Source: Phymorhynchus buccinoides
Taxonomy: Eukaryota > Mollusca > Gastropoda > Neogastropoda > Raphitomidae
Assembly (NCBI GenBank): GCA_017654935.2
Contig: CM065706.1
Span: 4,792,117-4,856,116, forward strand
Length of the DNA stretch: 64,000 nucleotides
Direction: 5' to 3'
Below the pieces are notes generated by a model. The model was given only the letters and a program-made list of their open reading frames with translations. It was not told the origin of the DNA and ran no database searches. Positions 35,344 to 45,800 of this stretch are shown here, one piece after another. Numbering within the stretch: position 1 is the first letter of the stretch; each line of letters begins with the position of its first letter. A program made the position numbers and the translations under genes.

Positions 35344-35462
35344 ATAATAGGCCTAATACACGTATGCATTGTCACACAATTCGCAAGCATGAAATAACAG
35401 TATATATTTACAACAACATAAACCACACACACACAAACAGCACACACACACACACACACAAA

Positions 35463-35505
<43 letters not shown>

Positions 35506-35511
35506 GCACGC

Positions 35512-35568
<57 letters not shown>

Positions 35569-35575
35569 TGCACCC
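35278..35575. repeat. (TAC)n and CA/CACG microsatellites
   Basis: (ACT)n at about 35280-35342, then after about 80 bp (CA)n, (ACGC)n at about 35463-35505 and (CA)n again. Confidence 0.9.
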
Positions 35576-35773
35576 ATACTAAACACTGCAACATACGCAC
35601 AGAAAATACTCACCGCTACATTTACCGTAGACAGTCGACCCTCGAAAGCAAGACCACCTGTCAGCGTGACCTTGACAAGGTGCCCCTGTTAAATACATAT
35701 ACACGCACGCACACACACATACGCACGCATGAAAAATCATGCACATACGCAGTTAAGGATGTATAACCAAGGC

Positions 35774-35990
35774 CAGGGCTCCCAATCGTCCCGCAAAACA
35801 AGGGGTCCCAGGGACTCCTTCACTTACAGTATAGAGGGTCCTAGAGGCGGGATAGAGGGTCCCAGTGGCATTGTGAATGCTAAAAATAATTTTTCTAGTG
35901 CATCCCTGGGACCCCCTGCACATTCTTTTAGAGGGTCCTTTAGAATTTTAGTGCTTCATAGACCTCCAAATGGGGGTCCCGGGAGCCCTG
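35774..35990. mobile_element. 217-bp MITE with 10-bp TIRs and AAGGC target duplication
   Basis: The ends are cagggctccc and gggagccctg, flanked on both sides by aaggc (35769-35773 and 35991-35995). Subterminal ggggtcccaggga / gggtcccggga motifs repeat inside. No coding capacity. The exact 5-bp duplication supports insertion by transposition. Confidence 0.75.
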
Positions 35991-36239
35991 AAGGCATACA
36001 CAAAAAAACATGCTCACCATTACACACACACACAGCACAAAGACATACAGGCCCTATGCATGCACACGCACTTTCACCCACACAGACCTTCCAATAACAC
36101 TACACAAAATGAAAACCCCCCTGAAAAGCTGCTGTTGAAGCAAAAGTTGATTTCTGAAGGTATTTTAGTTTGCTTTTTCTACAATTTATACCCACGCTTA
36201 TTTTAATTTTTTGGAAAAATACAGTAGACACACTAAGAT

Positions 36240-36795
36240 CTTGTTTAAAGGGGCACTCTGACCGATGAGTTTTTGTAAGAAACACGTCGAGATCACCAGA
36301 AAAAAACACCCTTTACAGAGATTGCAACACTCACTTTGCTCTGGTTTCCTAGAAATCAAACTGTCAAATCGGCGGTTCCTCCTTGCCTGAGGGGCTGGAA
36401 GTCAAATTCTTTCATCCAAAGAGAAGGCGTGTGCCGCTTCTTTTCTAATGGCCGCCAAATCGTTTGCACATTTTCGCAATACAAGCCTTTTGTTTCTTTT
36501 TTCTTTTTAAAATTTTTATGCAGTTTATCTAAAGGAGTTTCGCTCACAACAAAGGAAATAGCTCCAATGTTTGTTTTTTTACTGCACTACAAAAAAAAGA
36601 AAAACGCTTCAACCACCCCATCCAAAATGGCTACTCTCTCCGGCATCTCCGCCAAGGAGGAATCACCTTTTTGGTGGCTTAATTTCTAGGAAACCAGAGC
36701 AAAGTGAGTGTTCCGATCCTGGCAAAGGCTGTCTTTCTGGTGATCTCCACGTGTTTCTCGCAAAAACTCACCCGCCAGGGTCCACCTTTAATAAA
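36240..36795. mobile_element. foldback element, ~120-bp inverted arms
   Basis: The left arm (tttaaagg, gagtttttgtaagaaacacg, gagatcaccagaaa, cactcactttgctctggttt, cctagaaat) is mirrored on the right (atttctagg, aaaccagagcaaagtgagtg, tttctggtgatctcc, cgtgtttctcgcaaaaactc, cctttaata). The unrelated centre is about 300 bp, and no transposase is seen. Confidence 0.8.
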
Positions 36796-36799
36796 TTAA

Positions 36800-37449
36800 T
36801 TAAAAAAAGGGAACTTCCTTTTCTGGTAAAATTCAAAAACAGGAAATCCTGGTATAGCAGGAAAAGTAGTTTCACCCATGTGGCAGCCTCCAGCCCATAA
36901 TTTCTTCACACACTTTTCTACCTCTCGTGAGTCCAACTCGCATCTACAACCCCCTTATGTGCACACACCGATACATTCACACATCCATTCTCCGCTCCAG
37001 GCTACCTCCCCCCTCATCCTTAAGGTTAAAATTATAGCCCCGTCGACAACAAAGACCATGTCAGGGCTGTCACCACGTTAAATCTTACCACGTATTAAAA
37101 ACGGATAAAAACACAAGGTAAAAACAACAAAATCTAAGTTTTTTTGTTGAAATACTTTTGTTAAAACCCCCCATTAATCAATCAAAAACTTAGCAAGTAA
37201 AAGCATGACACGTCTAGAATTAAAAACATCACAGTAGCTTACATCAAGTGAAATATATTAATCTCTTTCAAGAAATTAAAGATGTGTCAGGCGGAACGTC
37301 ACGGAACAAAATTTTCATCGACTCCGTAGTGTAGTGTTTCCTTCTAATGTCATATAAATCCCAGCAGTCCAAAAGGAAATCATGACGAATGGAACCCGCC
37401 CCCCCCCTCATCCCCCTACCCACCAAACCCCAAACGCACACACACTTAC
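36800..37449. other. intron-like sequence, no gene recognised
   Basis: Lies between the foldback element and the donor of the 37450-39977 exon. No open frame with splice signals and no repeat structure was recognised, apart from a short poly-C at about 37400. Confidence 0.5.
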
Positions 37450-39977
37450 CAGAAGTTCAATGCAATGCAAACGTCGGGCATTTTCCGCGGGTCTCGGAGT
37501 TTCCAAAGAATCGAACCGCCCAAACCGAACAGTAGGGGAAGGCCGTTTAAGTTTGACCTCGTTCCATAGCTCCCTGGAGTGTTCGTCCGCTGCCGCTCTA
37601 GCTGTTGTATTCAAAGATTCCAGAGAGTCATTCTCTTCAGGACTGCTCTCACCAAGTCTGTTATTATGGGTAGGAGTGGGAGAGTCTGCCTTTGGGTCAG
37701 CAACACTTGTCGCGCTTAGTTGTCTCAAGGCTAAAGCATCCACCGCGAGACTTCCACTCTCTTTGTCCAAACCGGAGCCGGCTTCGGTACGGAATGGTTC
37801 TGGTTCTTCTTTCTTAGAAACGGAACCCGTTTCAGTCGGGGCATAGTTCCCTCTGTCAAAATCCAAACGGATTGTTTTTTCGCTAAATCCGGAATCAGTT
37901 TCGGTTTGAAGCGTTTGCTCATCGTTAGAATCGCAACTTGTTCCAGTTGGAATGATTTCCGTCTTTTGAAAATCGGGACCAGTTTCATCGCAAGGTTTGG
38001 CAGCGCTACCGTTTCCTTCGTTTGCAGAGTCTTCACTTTCCTCGTCTGACAATAGAAAACGAAAGTAGCGTAAATTTAACTCCGAGGAATATTGATCGAA
38101 ATCTACCTCTCCCACTGCATACTCGTTAACTCCCGAACTTGCAGCAGAATTTTTCTGGAACGCTTCAACATTCACCAAGTCTGTATCAGTCTGGGCTGGC
38201 TGTTCCTTGTCACAGTCGGAACCAGTGTCCGTTTGAACCTGAGCTTCCTTTTGGTCCGAGTCGGAACCAGTATGAGTATGGACTGACTTCGTTTGGTCAG
38301 AATCGGTAGTCCGAGTTATCTCCGTTCTGTCAAAAACGGGACCAGTTTCATTGCAACGTCTGATAGTGCTACCGTTTTCTTGGTTCGCTTCAACAGAGGA
38401 GCCTTTGTTTTCTTCAGACCAAAGCCATGCAGGGATGCTTATATCTAACTCTTCCACTGGATATTCTTTAACTCTCGAATTTGTACAGTTGTCCTGAATC
38501 CCTTCATCCTTCAAACCTGCCTCGCTGCCTCGCATTTCGGAAATTGACGACACAAACTGTCCAGTCAACTTTTCGGTATCTGGAAGTAGAGCCAAGTCCT
38601 CGCCCACTAGTCCTTGTGCTAGTCTGCATGCTCGGCATATGGCGACATGAGGAGGAATGGCATTGTCCACCTTTTGAATCTTTAAGAAACGATTAGCAAG
38701 CCGGGCAAGCTTCCGGTCCACACACTCTAAATCACGAATTAAGGGCATCAAAGAACTGCAGTTCTCCTCTTTCTGTTCTTCTTCTGGATGTTTTGTCCCC
38801 TTCCGTGCCTCATCTTCGACGTCAGCCGCTTGCTGCTGGAGCGAGTGTCTAGTGGAGGAATCCCTGCTGCGTCGCTTTTTGGAATCCTTGGATCGTTCTT
38901 TGTAATCCTCACTGCATGGTGCTTTGTAATCCTGGGTACATTGCACGTTGTAAATCTGGTGGCGTCGCTTTTTGTAATCCTGGCTGCATCGCTCTTTGTA
39001 ATCCTGGGTACATTGCACGTTGTAAATCTGGTGGCGTCGCTCTTTGTAATCCTGGCTGAATTGCTTTTTGTAATCCTCCATGCATCGCTTTTTGTAATCC
39101 TCCATGCATCGCTTTTTTGAATCCTCCATGCATCGCTTTTTGTAATCCTCCATGCATCGCTTTTTGTAATCCTCCATGCATCGCTTTTTGTAATCCTCCA
39201 TGCATCGCTTTTTGGAATCCTCCATGCATCGCTTTTTGTAATCCTGGCTGAATTGCTTTTTTGAATCCTCCATGCATCGCTTTTTGTAATCCTCCATGCA
39301 TCGCATTTTGCAATCCTGGCTGAATTGCTTTTTTGAATCCTCACTGCATCGATTTTTGTAATCCTTGTTGGATTGCTTTATGGAATCCTGACTGCATCGC
39401 GTTTTGTAATCCTGGCTGCATTGCTCTTTGTAATCCTGGCTGCATCGCTTTTTGGAATCCTTGCTGGATTGCTTCATGGAATCCTGGCTGGATTGCTTCA
39501 TGGAATCATGGCCGTATTGCTTTTTGGAATCCTGGCTACATTGCGTTTTGTAATCCTGGCTGAATTGCTTTTTGGAATCCTCACAGCATTGCTTTTTGGA
39601 ATCCTGGCTGCACTGCTCCTTGGAATTCTCGCTGGTTTGCTCAGCAGGATCCTTACTGAGTTGCCCTCTGTAATCTTTGTTGTATTGCTCTTTGGAATCA
39701 TCAGTACACTGCTTTGTAGAATCCTTGCTTGGCTGCCCTCTGGAATCCTCACATGTTTTCTCTATGGAATCCTTACTGAGTTGCCCTGTGGAATCTTTGA
39801 TGTATCGCTCCATGGCATCCTCGCTGGTTTGCTCTGTGGTAACCGGGGAAAAGTCCTCAGGATCGGATGGAAGATCTCCGTGAAACTGGACGAGCGTTGA
39901 ACAGTTGGCGGGGGATTCGTCTACATCCTCCTCTTCTTCTTCCTCCTCTTCTTCGTCCGTTTCTGATGATGTTTGAT
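37450..39977 (-). CDS. repeat-protein gene: 2.5 kb exon with Cys/Lys octapeptide repeats
   Basis: Exon of 2528 nt (2 + 842 codons). The acceptor is tgttgcag at 39978-39985, and the donor GTAAGTGTG follows ...HCIELL. The start is acidic (QTSSETDEEEEEEEEDVDES), followed by STLVQFHGDLPSDPEDF, which echoes the LVQFFEDGES tail of the module exons. Residues about 55-380 are roughly 40 octapeptides with consensus D-[SY]-K-[KE]-[QR]-[CS]-x-[QE], such as DYKKRCME and DSKKQCSQ, encoded by 24-bp tandem DNA repeats. The rest is a non-repetitive region with LIRDLECVDRKLARLANRFL and HVAICRACRLAQGLV, Asp/Thr-rich segments (QTDTGSDCDKEQPAQTDTD) and PSPTVRFGRFDSLE near the end. No known domain is recognised. 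The clean long frame, splice signals and phase match to 34076-34220 argue for a real exon. A Met at about codon 55 could instead be a start. Confidence 0.75.
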
Positions 39978-39989
39978 CTGCAACAGGAC

Positions 39990-42885
39990 AACAGAGTATG
40001 GTAGAGTAGAGTAGAGTTAAGTGGAGTGGAGCAGAGAGGAGCGGAGCAGAGTAGAGTAGAGTAGAGTGGAGTGGAGTAAAGCAGGGTGGAGCAGAGTAAA
40101 TCAGAGCGGAGTGGAGTAGAATGGAGTGGAATAGAGAGTGGAGTAAAGCAGGGTGGAGCAGAGTAAATCAGAGCGGAGTGGAGTAGAGTGGATCACATCA
40201 GAGCAGAGCAGAGTGGAGTAGAATGGAGTGGAATAGAGTGGAGTAAAGCAGGGTGGAGTAGAGTAGATCAGATCAGAGCGGAGTGGAGTAGAGTGGATCA
40301 GATCAGAGCAGAGCAGAGTGGAGTAGAATGTAGTGGAATAGAGTGGAGTAAAGCCGGGTGGAGCATAGTAGGTCAGATCACAGCGGAGTGGAGTAGATCA
40401 GAGTAGAGTAGATCAGATCAGAGCAGAGTGGAATAGATCCGATCAGAGTAGAGTAGATCAGATCAGAGTAGAGTAGATCAGATCAGAGCGGAGTGGAGTA
40501 GATCAGAGTAGAGTAGATCAGATCAGAGCAGAGTAGATCAGATCAGAGTAGAGTGGAGTAGATCAGATCAGAGTAGAGTAGATCAGATCAGAGCGGAGTA
40601 GATCAGATCAGATCAGAGTAGAGTAGATCAGATCAGAGCGGAGTGGAGTAGATCAGAGTAGAGTGGAGTAGATCAGATCAGAGCGGAGTGGAGTAGATCA
40701 GATCAGAGTGGAGTAGATCAGATCAGAGCGCAGTGGAGTAGATCAGATCAGAGTGGAGTAGATCAGATCAGAGTGGAGTAGATCAGAGTCAGAGTGGAGT
40801 AGATCAGAGTAGAGTGGAGTAGATCAGATCAGATCAGAGTGGAGTAGATCAGAGTAGAGTGGAGTAGATCAGATCAGAGTAGAGTGGAGTAGATCAGAGT
40901 AGAGTGGGAGTAGATCAGATCAGAGTAGAGTAGATCAGATCAGAGTGGAGAGATCAGAGTAGAGTAGATCAGATCAAAGTGGAGTAGATCAGAGTAGAGT
41001 AGATCAGATTAGATCAGAGTGGAGTGGATCAGAGTAGAGTAGAGTAGATCAGATCAGAGTGGAGTAGATCAGATCAGAGTGGAGTAGATCAGATCAGAGT
41101 GGAGTGGAGTAGATCAGAGTAGAGTGGAGTAGATCAGATCAGAGTGGAGTAGGAGTAGATCAGAGTGGAGTAGAGTAGATCAGATCAGGAGTAGAGTCAG
41201 ATCAGAGTAGAGTAGATCAGATCAGATCAGATCAGAGTGGAGTAGATCAGATCAGAGTGGAGTAGATCAGATCAGAGTGGAGTAGATCAGATCAGAGTGG
41301 AGTAGATCAGATCAGAGTGGAGTAGATCAGATCAGATCAGAGTGGAGTAGATCAGAGTAGGAGTGGAGTAGATCAGATCAGATCAGAGTAGATCAGATCA
41401 GAGTGGAGTAGATCAGATCAGAGTGGAGTAGATCAGATCAGAGTAGAGTAGATCAGATCAGAGTCAGAGTGGAGTAGATCAGAGTAGAGTGGAGTAGATC
41501 AGATCAGATCAGAGTGGAGTAGATCAGAGTAGAGTGGAGTAGATCAGATCAGAGTGGAGTAGATCAGAGTAGAGTAGATCAGATCAGAGTGGAGTAGATC
41601 AGAGTAGAGTAGATCAGATCAGATCAGAGTGGAGTGGAGTAGATCAGAGTGGAGTGGAGTAGATCAGATCAGATCAGAGTAGATCAGATCAGAGTGGAGT
41701 AGATCAGATCAGAGTAGAGTAGATCAGGAGTAGATCAGATCAGAGTGGAGTAGATCAGATCAGAGTGGAGTAGATCAGATCAGAGTGGAGTAGATCAGAT
41801 CAGAGTGGAGTAGATCAGATCAGATCAGAGTGGAGTAGATCAGAGTAGATCAGAGTAGATCAGATCAGATCAGTCAGAGTAGATCAGATCAGAGTGGAGT
41901 AGATCAGAGTAGAGTGGAGTAGATCAGATCAGAGTGGAGTAGATCAGATCAGAGTGGAGTAGATCAGAGTAGAGTGGAGAGATCAGATCAGAGTAGATCA
42001 GATCAGAGTAGAGTGGAGTAGATCAGAGTAGAGTGGAGTAGATCAGATCAGAGTGGAGTAGATCAGATCAGAGTGGAGTGGAGTAGATCAGAGTAGAGTA
42101 GAGTAGATCAGATCAGAGTGGAGTAGATCAGATCAGAGTGGAGTAGATCAGAGTAGAGTCAGATCAGATCAGAGTGGAGTAGATCAGAGTAGAGTGGAGT
42201 AGATCAGATCAGAGTGGAGTAGATCAGATCAGAGTAGAGTAGATCAGATCAGAGTAGAGTGGAGTAGATCAGAGTAGAGTGGAGTAGATCAGATCAGAGT
42301 GGAGTAGATCAGATCAGAGTAGAGTAGATCAGATCAGAGTAGAGTAGATCAGAGTAGAGTAGAGTGGAGTAGATCAGATCAGAGTGGAGTAGATCAGATC
42401 AGAGTGGAGTAGATCAGATCAGAGTGGAGTAGATCAGATCAGAGTAGAGTAGATAGATCAGAGTAGAGTGGAGTAGATCAGAGTAGAGTGGAGTAGATCA
42501 GATCAGATCAGAGTGGAGTAGATCAGAGTAGAGAGTCAGAGTAGATCAGATCAGAGTGGAGTAGATCAGAGTAGAGTGGAGTAGATCAGAGATCAGAGTG
42601 GAGTAGATCAGATCAGAGTAGAGTAGATCAGATCAGAGTGGAGTAGATCAGAGTAGAGTGGAGTAGATCAGAGTAGAGTTGAGGGGAGTAGAGCAGATGA
42701 CCAGATCAGATCAGAGTGGATCAGAGTAGAGTGGAGTAGATCAGAGTCAGAGTGAGCAGTAAGATCAGAGTAGAGAGAGTGAAGCAGAGTAGATCAGATC
42801 AGATCAGAGTAGAGTAGTAGATCAGAGTAGAGTGGAGTAGATCAGATCAGCAGAGTAGAGTAGATAGATCAGAGTAGAGTGGAGT
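39990..42885. repeat. pentamer-based satellite (GAGTA / GAGTG / GATCA)
   Basis: About 2.9 kb made of 5-bp words (gagta, gagtg, gagca, gatca) combined into 15-, 20- and 25-bp units such as gagtagatcagatcagagtg. The left edge (39990-40190) is mostly GAGNN words, and GATCA words become frequent to the right. It begins about 12 bp upstream of the acceptor-bearing region of the 2.5 kb exon. Confidence 0.9.
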
Positions 42886-45800
42886 AGATAGACTGGAGTG
42901 GAGTAAAGCAGAGTACGATAGACTGGAGTGGAGTAATGCAACAGAGTACGATAGAGTGGAGTGGAGTAAGCAGAGTAGAGTACGATAGACTGGAGTGGAG
43001 TAATGCAGTGTAGAGTACGATAGACTGGAGTGGAGTAATGCAGTGTAGAGTACGATAGACTGGAGTGGAGTAATGCAGTGTAGAGTACGATAGACTGGAG
43101 TGGAGTAATGCAGTGTAGAGTACGATAGACTGGAGTGGAGTAATGCAGTGTAGAGTACGATAGACTGGAGTGGAGTAATGCAGTGTAGAGTACGATAGAC
43201 TGGAGTGGAGTAATGCAGTGTAGAGTACGATAGACTGGAGTGGAGTAATGCAGTGTAGAGTACGATAGACTGGAGTGGAGTAATGCAGTGTAGAGTACGA
43301 TAGACTGGAGTGGAGTAATGCAGTGTAGAGTACGATAGACTGGAGTGGAGTAATGCAGTGTAGAGTACGATAGACTGGAGTGGAGTAATGCAGTGTAGAG
43401 TACGATAGACTGGAGTGGAGTAATGCAGTGTAGAGTACGATAGACTGGAGTGGAGTAATGCAGTGTAGAGTACGATAGACTGGAGTGGAGTAATGCAGTG
43501 TAGAGTACGATAGACTGGAGTGGAGTAATGCAGTGTAGAGTACGATAGACTGGAGTGGAGTAATGCAGTGTAGAGTACGATAGACTGGAGTGGAGTAATG
43601 CAGTGTAGAGTACGATAGACTGGAGTGGAGTAATGCAGTGTAGAGTACGATAGACTGGAGTGGAGTAATGCAGTGTAGAGTACGATAGACTGGAGTGGAG
43701 TAATGCAGTGTAGAGTACGATAGACTGGAGTGGAGTAATGCAGTGTAGAGTACGATAGACTGGAGTGGAGTAATGCAGTGTAGAGTACGATAGACTGGAG
43801 TGGAGTAATGCAGTGTAGAGTACGATAGACTGGAGTGGAGTAATGCAGTGTAGAGTACGATAGACTGGAGTGGAGTAATGCAGTGTAGAGTACGATAGAC
43901 TGGAGTGGAGTAATGCAGTGTAGAGTACGATAGACTGGAGTGGAGTAATGCAGTGTAGAGTACGATAGACTGGAGTGGAGTAATGCAGTGTAGAGTACGA
44001 TAGACTGGAGTGGAGTAATGCAGTGTAGAGTACGATAGACTGGAGTGGAGTAATGCAGTGTAGAGTACGATAGACTGGAGTGGAGTAATGCAGTGTAGAG
44101 TACGATAGACTGGAGTGGAGTAATGCAGTGTAGAGTACGATAGACTGGAGTGGAGTAATGCAGTGTAGAGTACGATAGACTGGAGTGGAGTAATGCAGTG
44201 TAGAGTACGATAGACTGGAGTGGAGTAATGCAGTGTAGAGTACGATAGACTGGAGTGGAGTAATGCAGTGTAGAGTACGATAGACTGGAGTGGAGTAATG
44301 CAGTGTAGAGTACGATAGACTGGAGTGGAGTAATGCAGTGTAGAGTACGATAGACTGGAGTGGAGTAATGCAGTGTAGAGTACGATAGACTGGAGTGGAG
44401 TAATGCAGTGTAGAGTACGATAGACTGGAGTGGAGTAATGCAGTGTAGAGTACGATAGACTGGAGTGGAGTAATGCAGTGTAGAGTACGATAGACTGGAG
44501 TGGAGTAATGCAGTGTAGAGTACGATAGACTGGAGTGGAGTAATGCAGTGTAGAGTACGATAGACTGGAGTGGAGTAATGCAGTGTAGAGTACGATAGAC
44601 TGGAGTGGAGTAATGCAGTGTAGAGTACGATAGACTGGAGTGGAGTAATGCAGTGTAGAGTACGATAGACTGGAGTGGAGTAATGCAGTGTAGAGTACGA
44701 TAGACTGGAGTGGAGTAATGCAGTGTAGAGTACGATAGACTGGAGTGGAGTAATGCAGTGTAGAGTACGATAGACTGGAGTGGAGTAATGCAGTGTAGAG
44801 TACGATAGACTGGAGTGGAGTAATGCAGTGTAGAGTACGATAGACTGGAGTGGAGTAATGCAGTGTAGAGTACGATAGACTGGAGTGGAGTAATGCAGTG
44901 TAGAGTACGATAGACTGGAGTGGAGTAATGCAGTGTAGAGTACGATAGACTGGAGTGGAGTAATGCAGTGTAGAGTACGATAGACTGGAGTGGAGTAATG
45001 CAGTGTAGAGTACGATAGACTGGAGTGGAGTAATGCAGTGTAGAGTACGATAGACTGGAGTGGAGTAATGCAGTGTAGAGTACGATAGACTGGAGTGGAG
45101 TAAAGCAGTGTAGAGTACGATAGACTGGAGTGGAGTAATGCAGTGTAGAGTACGATAGACTGGAGTGGAGTAATGCAGTGTAGAGTACGATAGACTGGAG
45201 TGGAGTAATGCAGTGTAGAGTACGATAGACTGGAGTGGAGTAATGCAGTGTAGAGTACGATAGACTGGAGTGGAGTAATGCAGTGTAGAGTACGATAGAC
45301 TGGAGTGGAGTAATGCAGTGTAGAGTACGATAGACTGGAGTGGAGTAATGCAGTGTAGAGTACGATAGACTGGAGTGGAGTAATGCAGTGTAGAGTACGA
45401 TAGACTGGAGTGGAGTAATGCAGTGTAGAGTACGATAGACTGGAGTGGAGTAATGCAGTGTAGAGTACGATAGACTGGAGTGGAGTAATGCAGTGTAGAG
45501 TACGATAGACTGGAGTGGAGTAATGCAGTGTAGAGTACGATAGACTGGAGTGGAGTAATGCAGTGTAGAGTACGATAGACTGGAGTGGAGTAATGCAGTG
45601 TAGAGTACGATAGACTGGAGTGGAGTAATGCAGTGTAGAGTACGATAGACTGGAGTGGAGTAATGCAGAGTAGAGTACGATAGACTGGAGTGGAGTAATG
45701 CAGTGTAGAGTACGATAGACTGGAGTGGAGTAATGCAGTGTAGAGTACGATAGACTGGAGTGGAGTAATGCAGTGTAGAGTACGATAGACTGGAGTGGAG

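Noticed and set aside
38748..39752. Ile/Ala/Thr-rich, Met/Gly-rich and plus-strand frames over the octapeptide repeats
   Set aside because: A 24-bp repeat without stops opens several frames at once; only one frame continues through both exon ends and the non-repetitive parts.
37408..39813. Stand-alone 801-residue protein starting at an internal Met and ending at a stop near 37408
   Set aside because: The frame stays open upstream to a good acceptor, and the last codons lie beyond a strong GTAAGTG donor, so an internal exon (37450-39977) is the better model.
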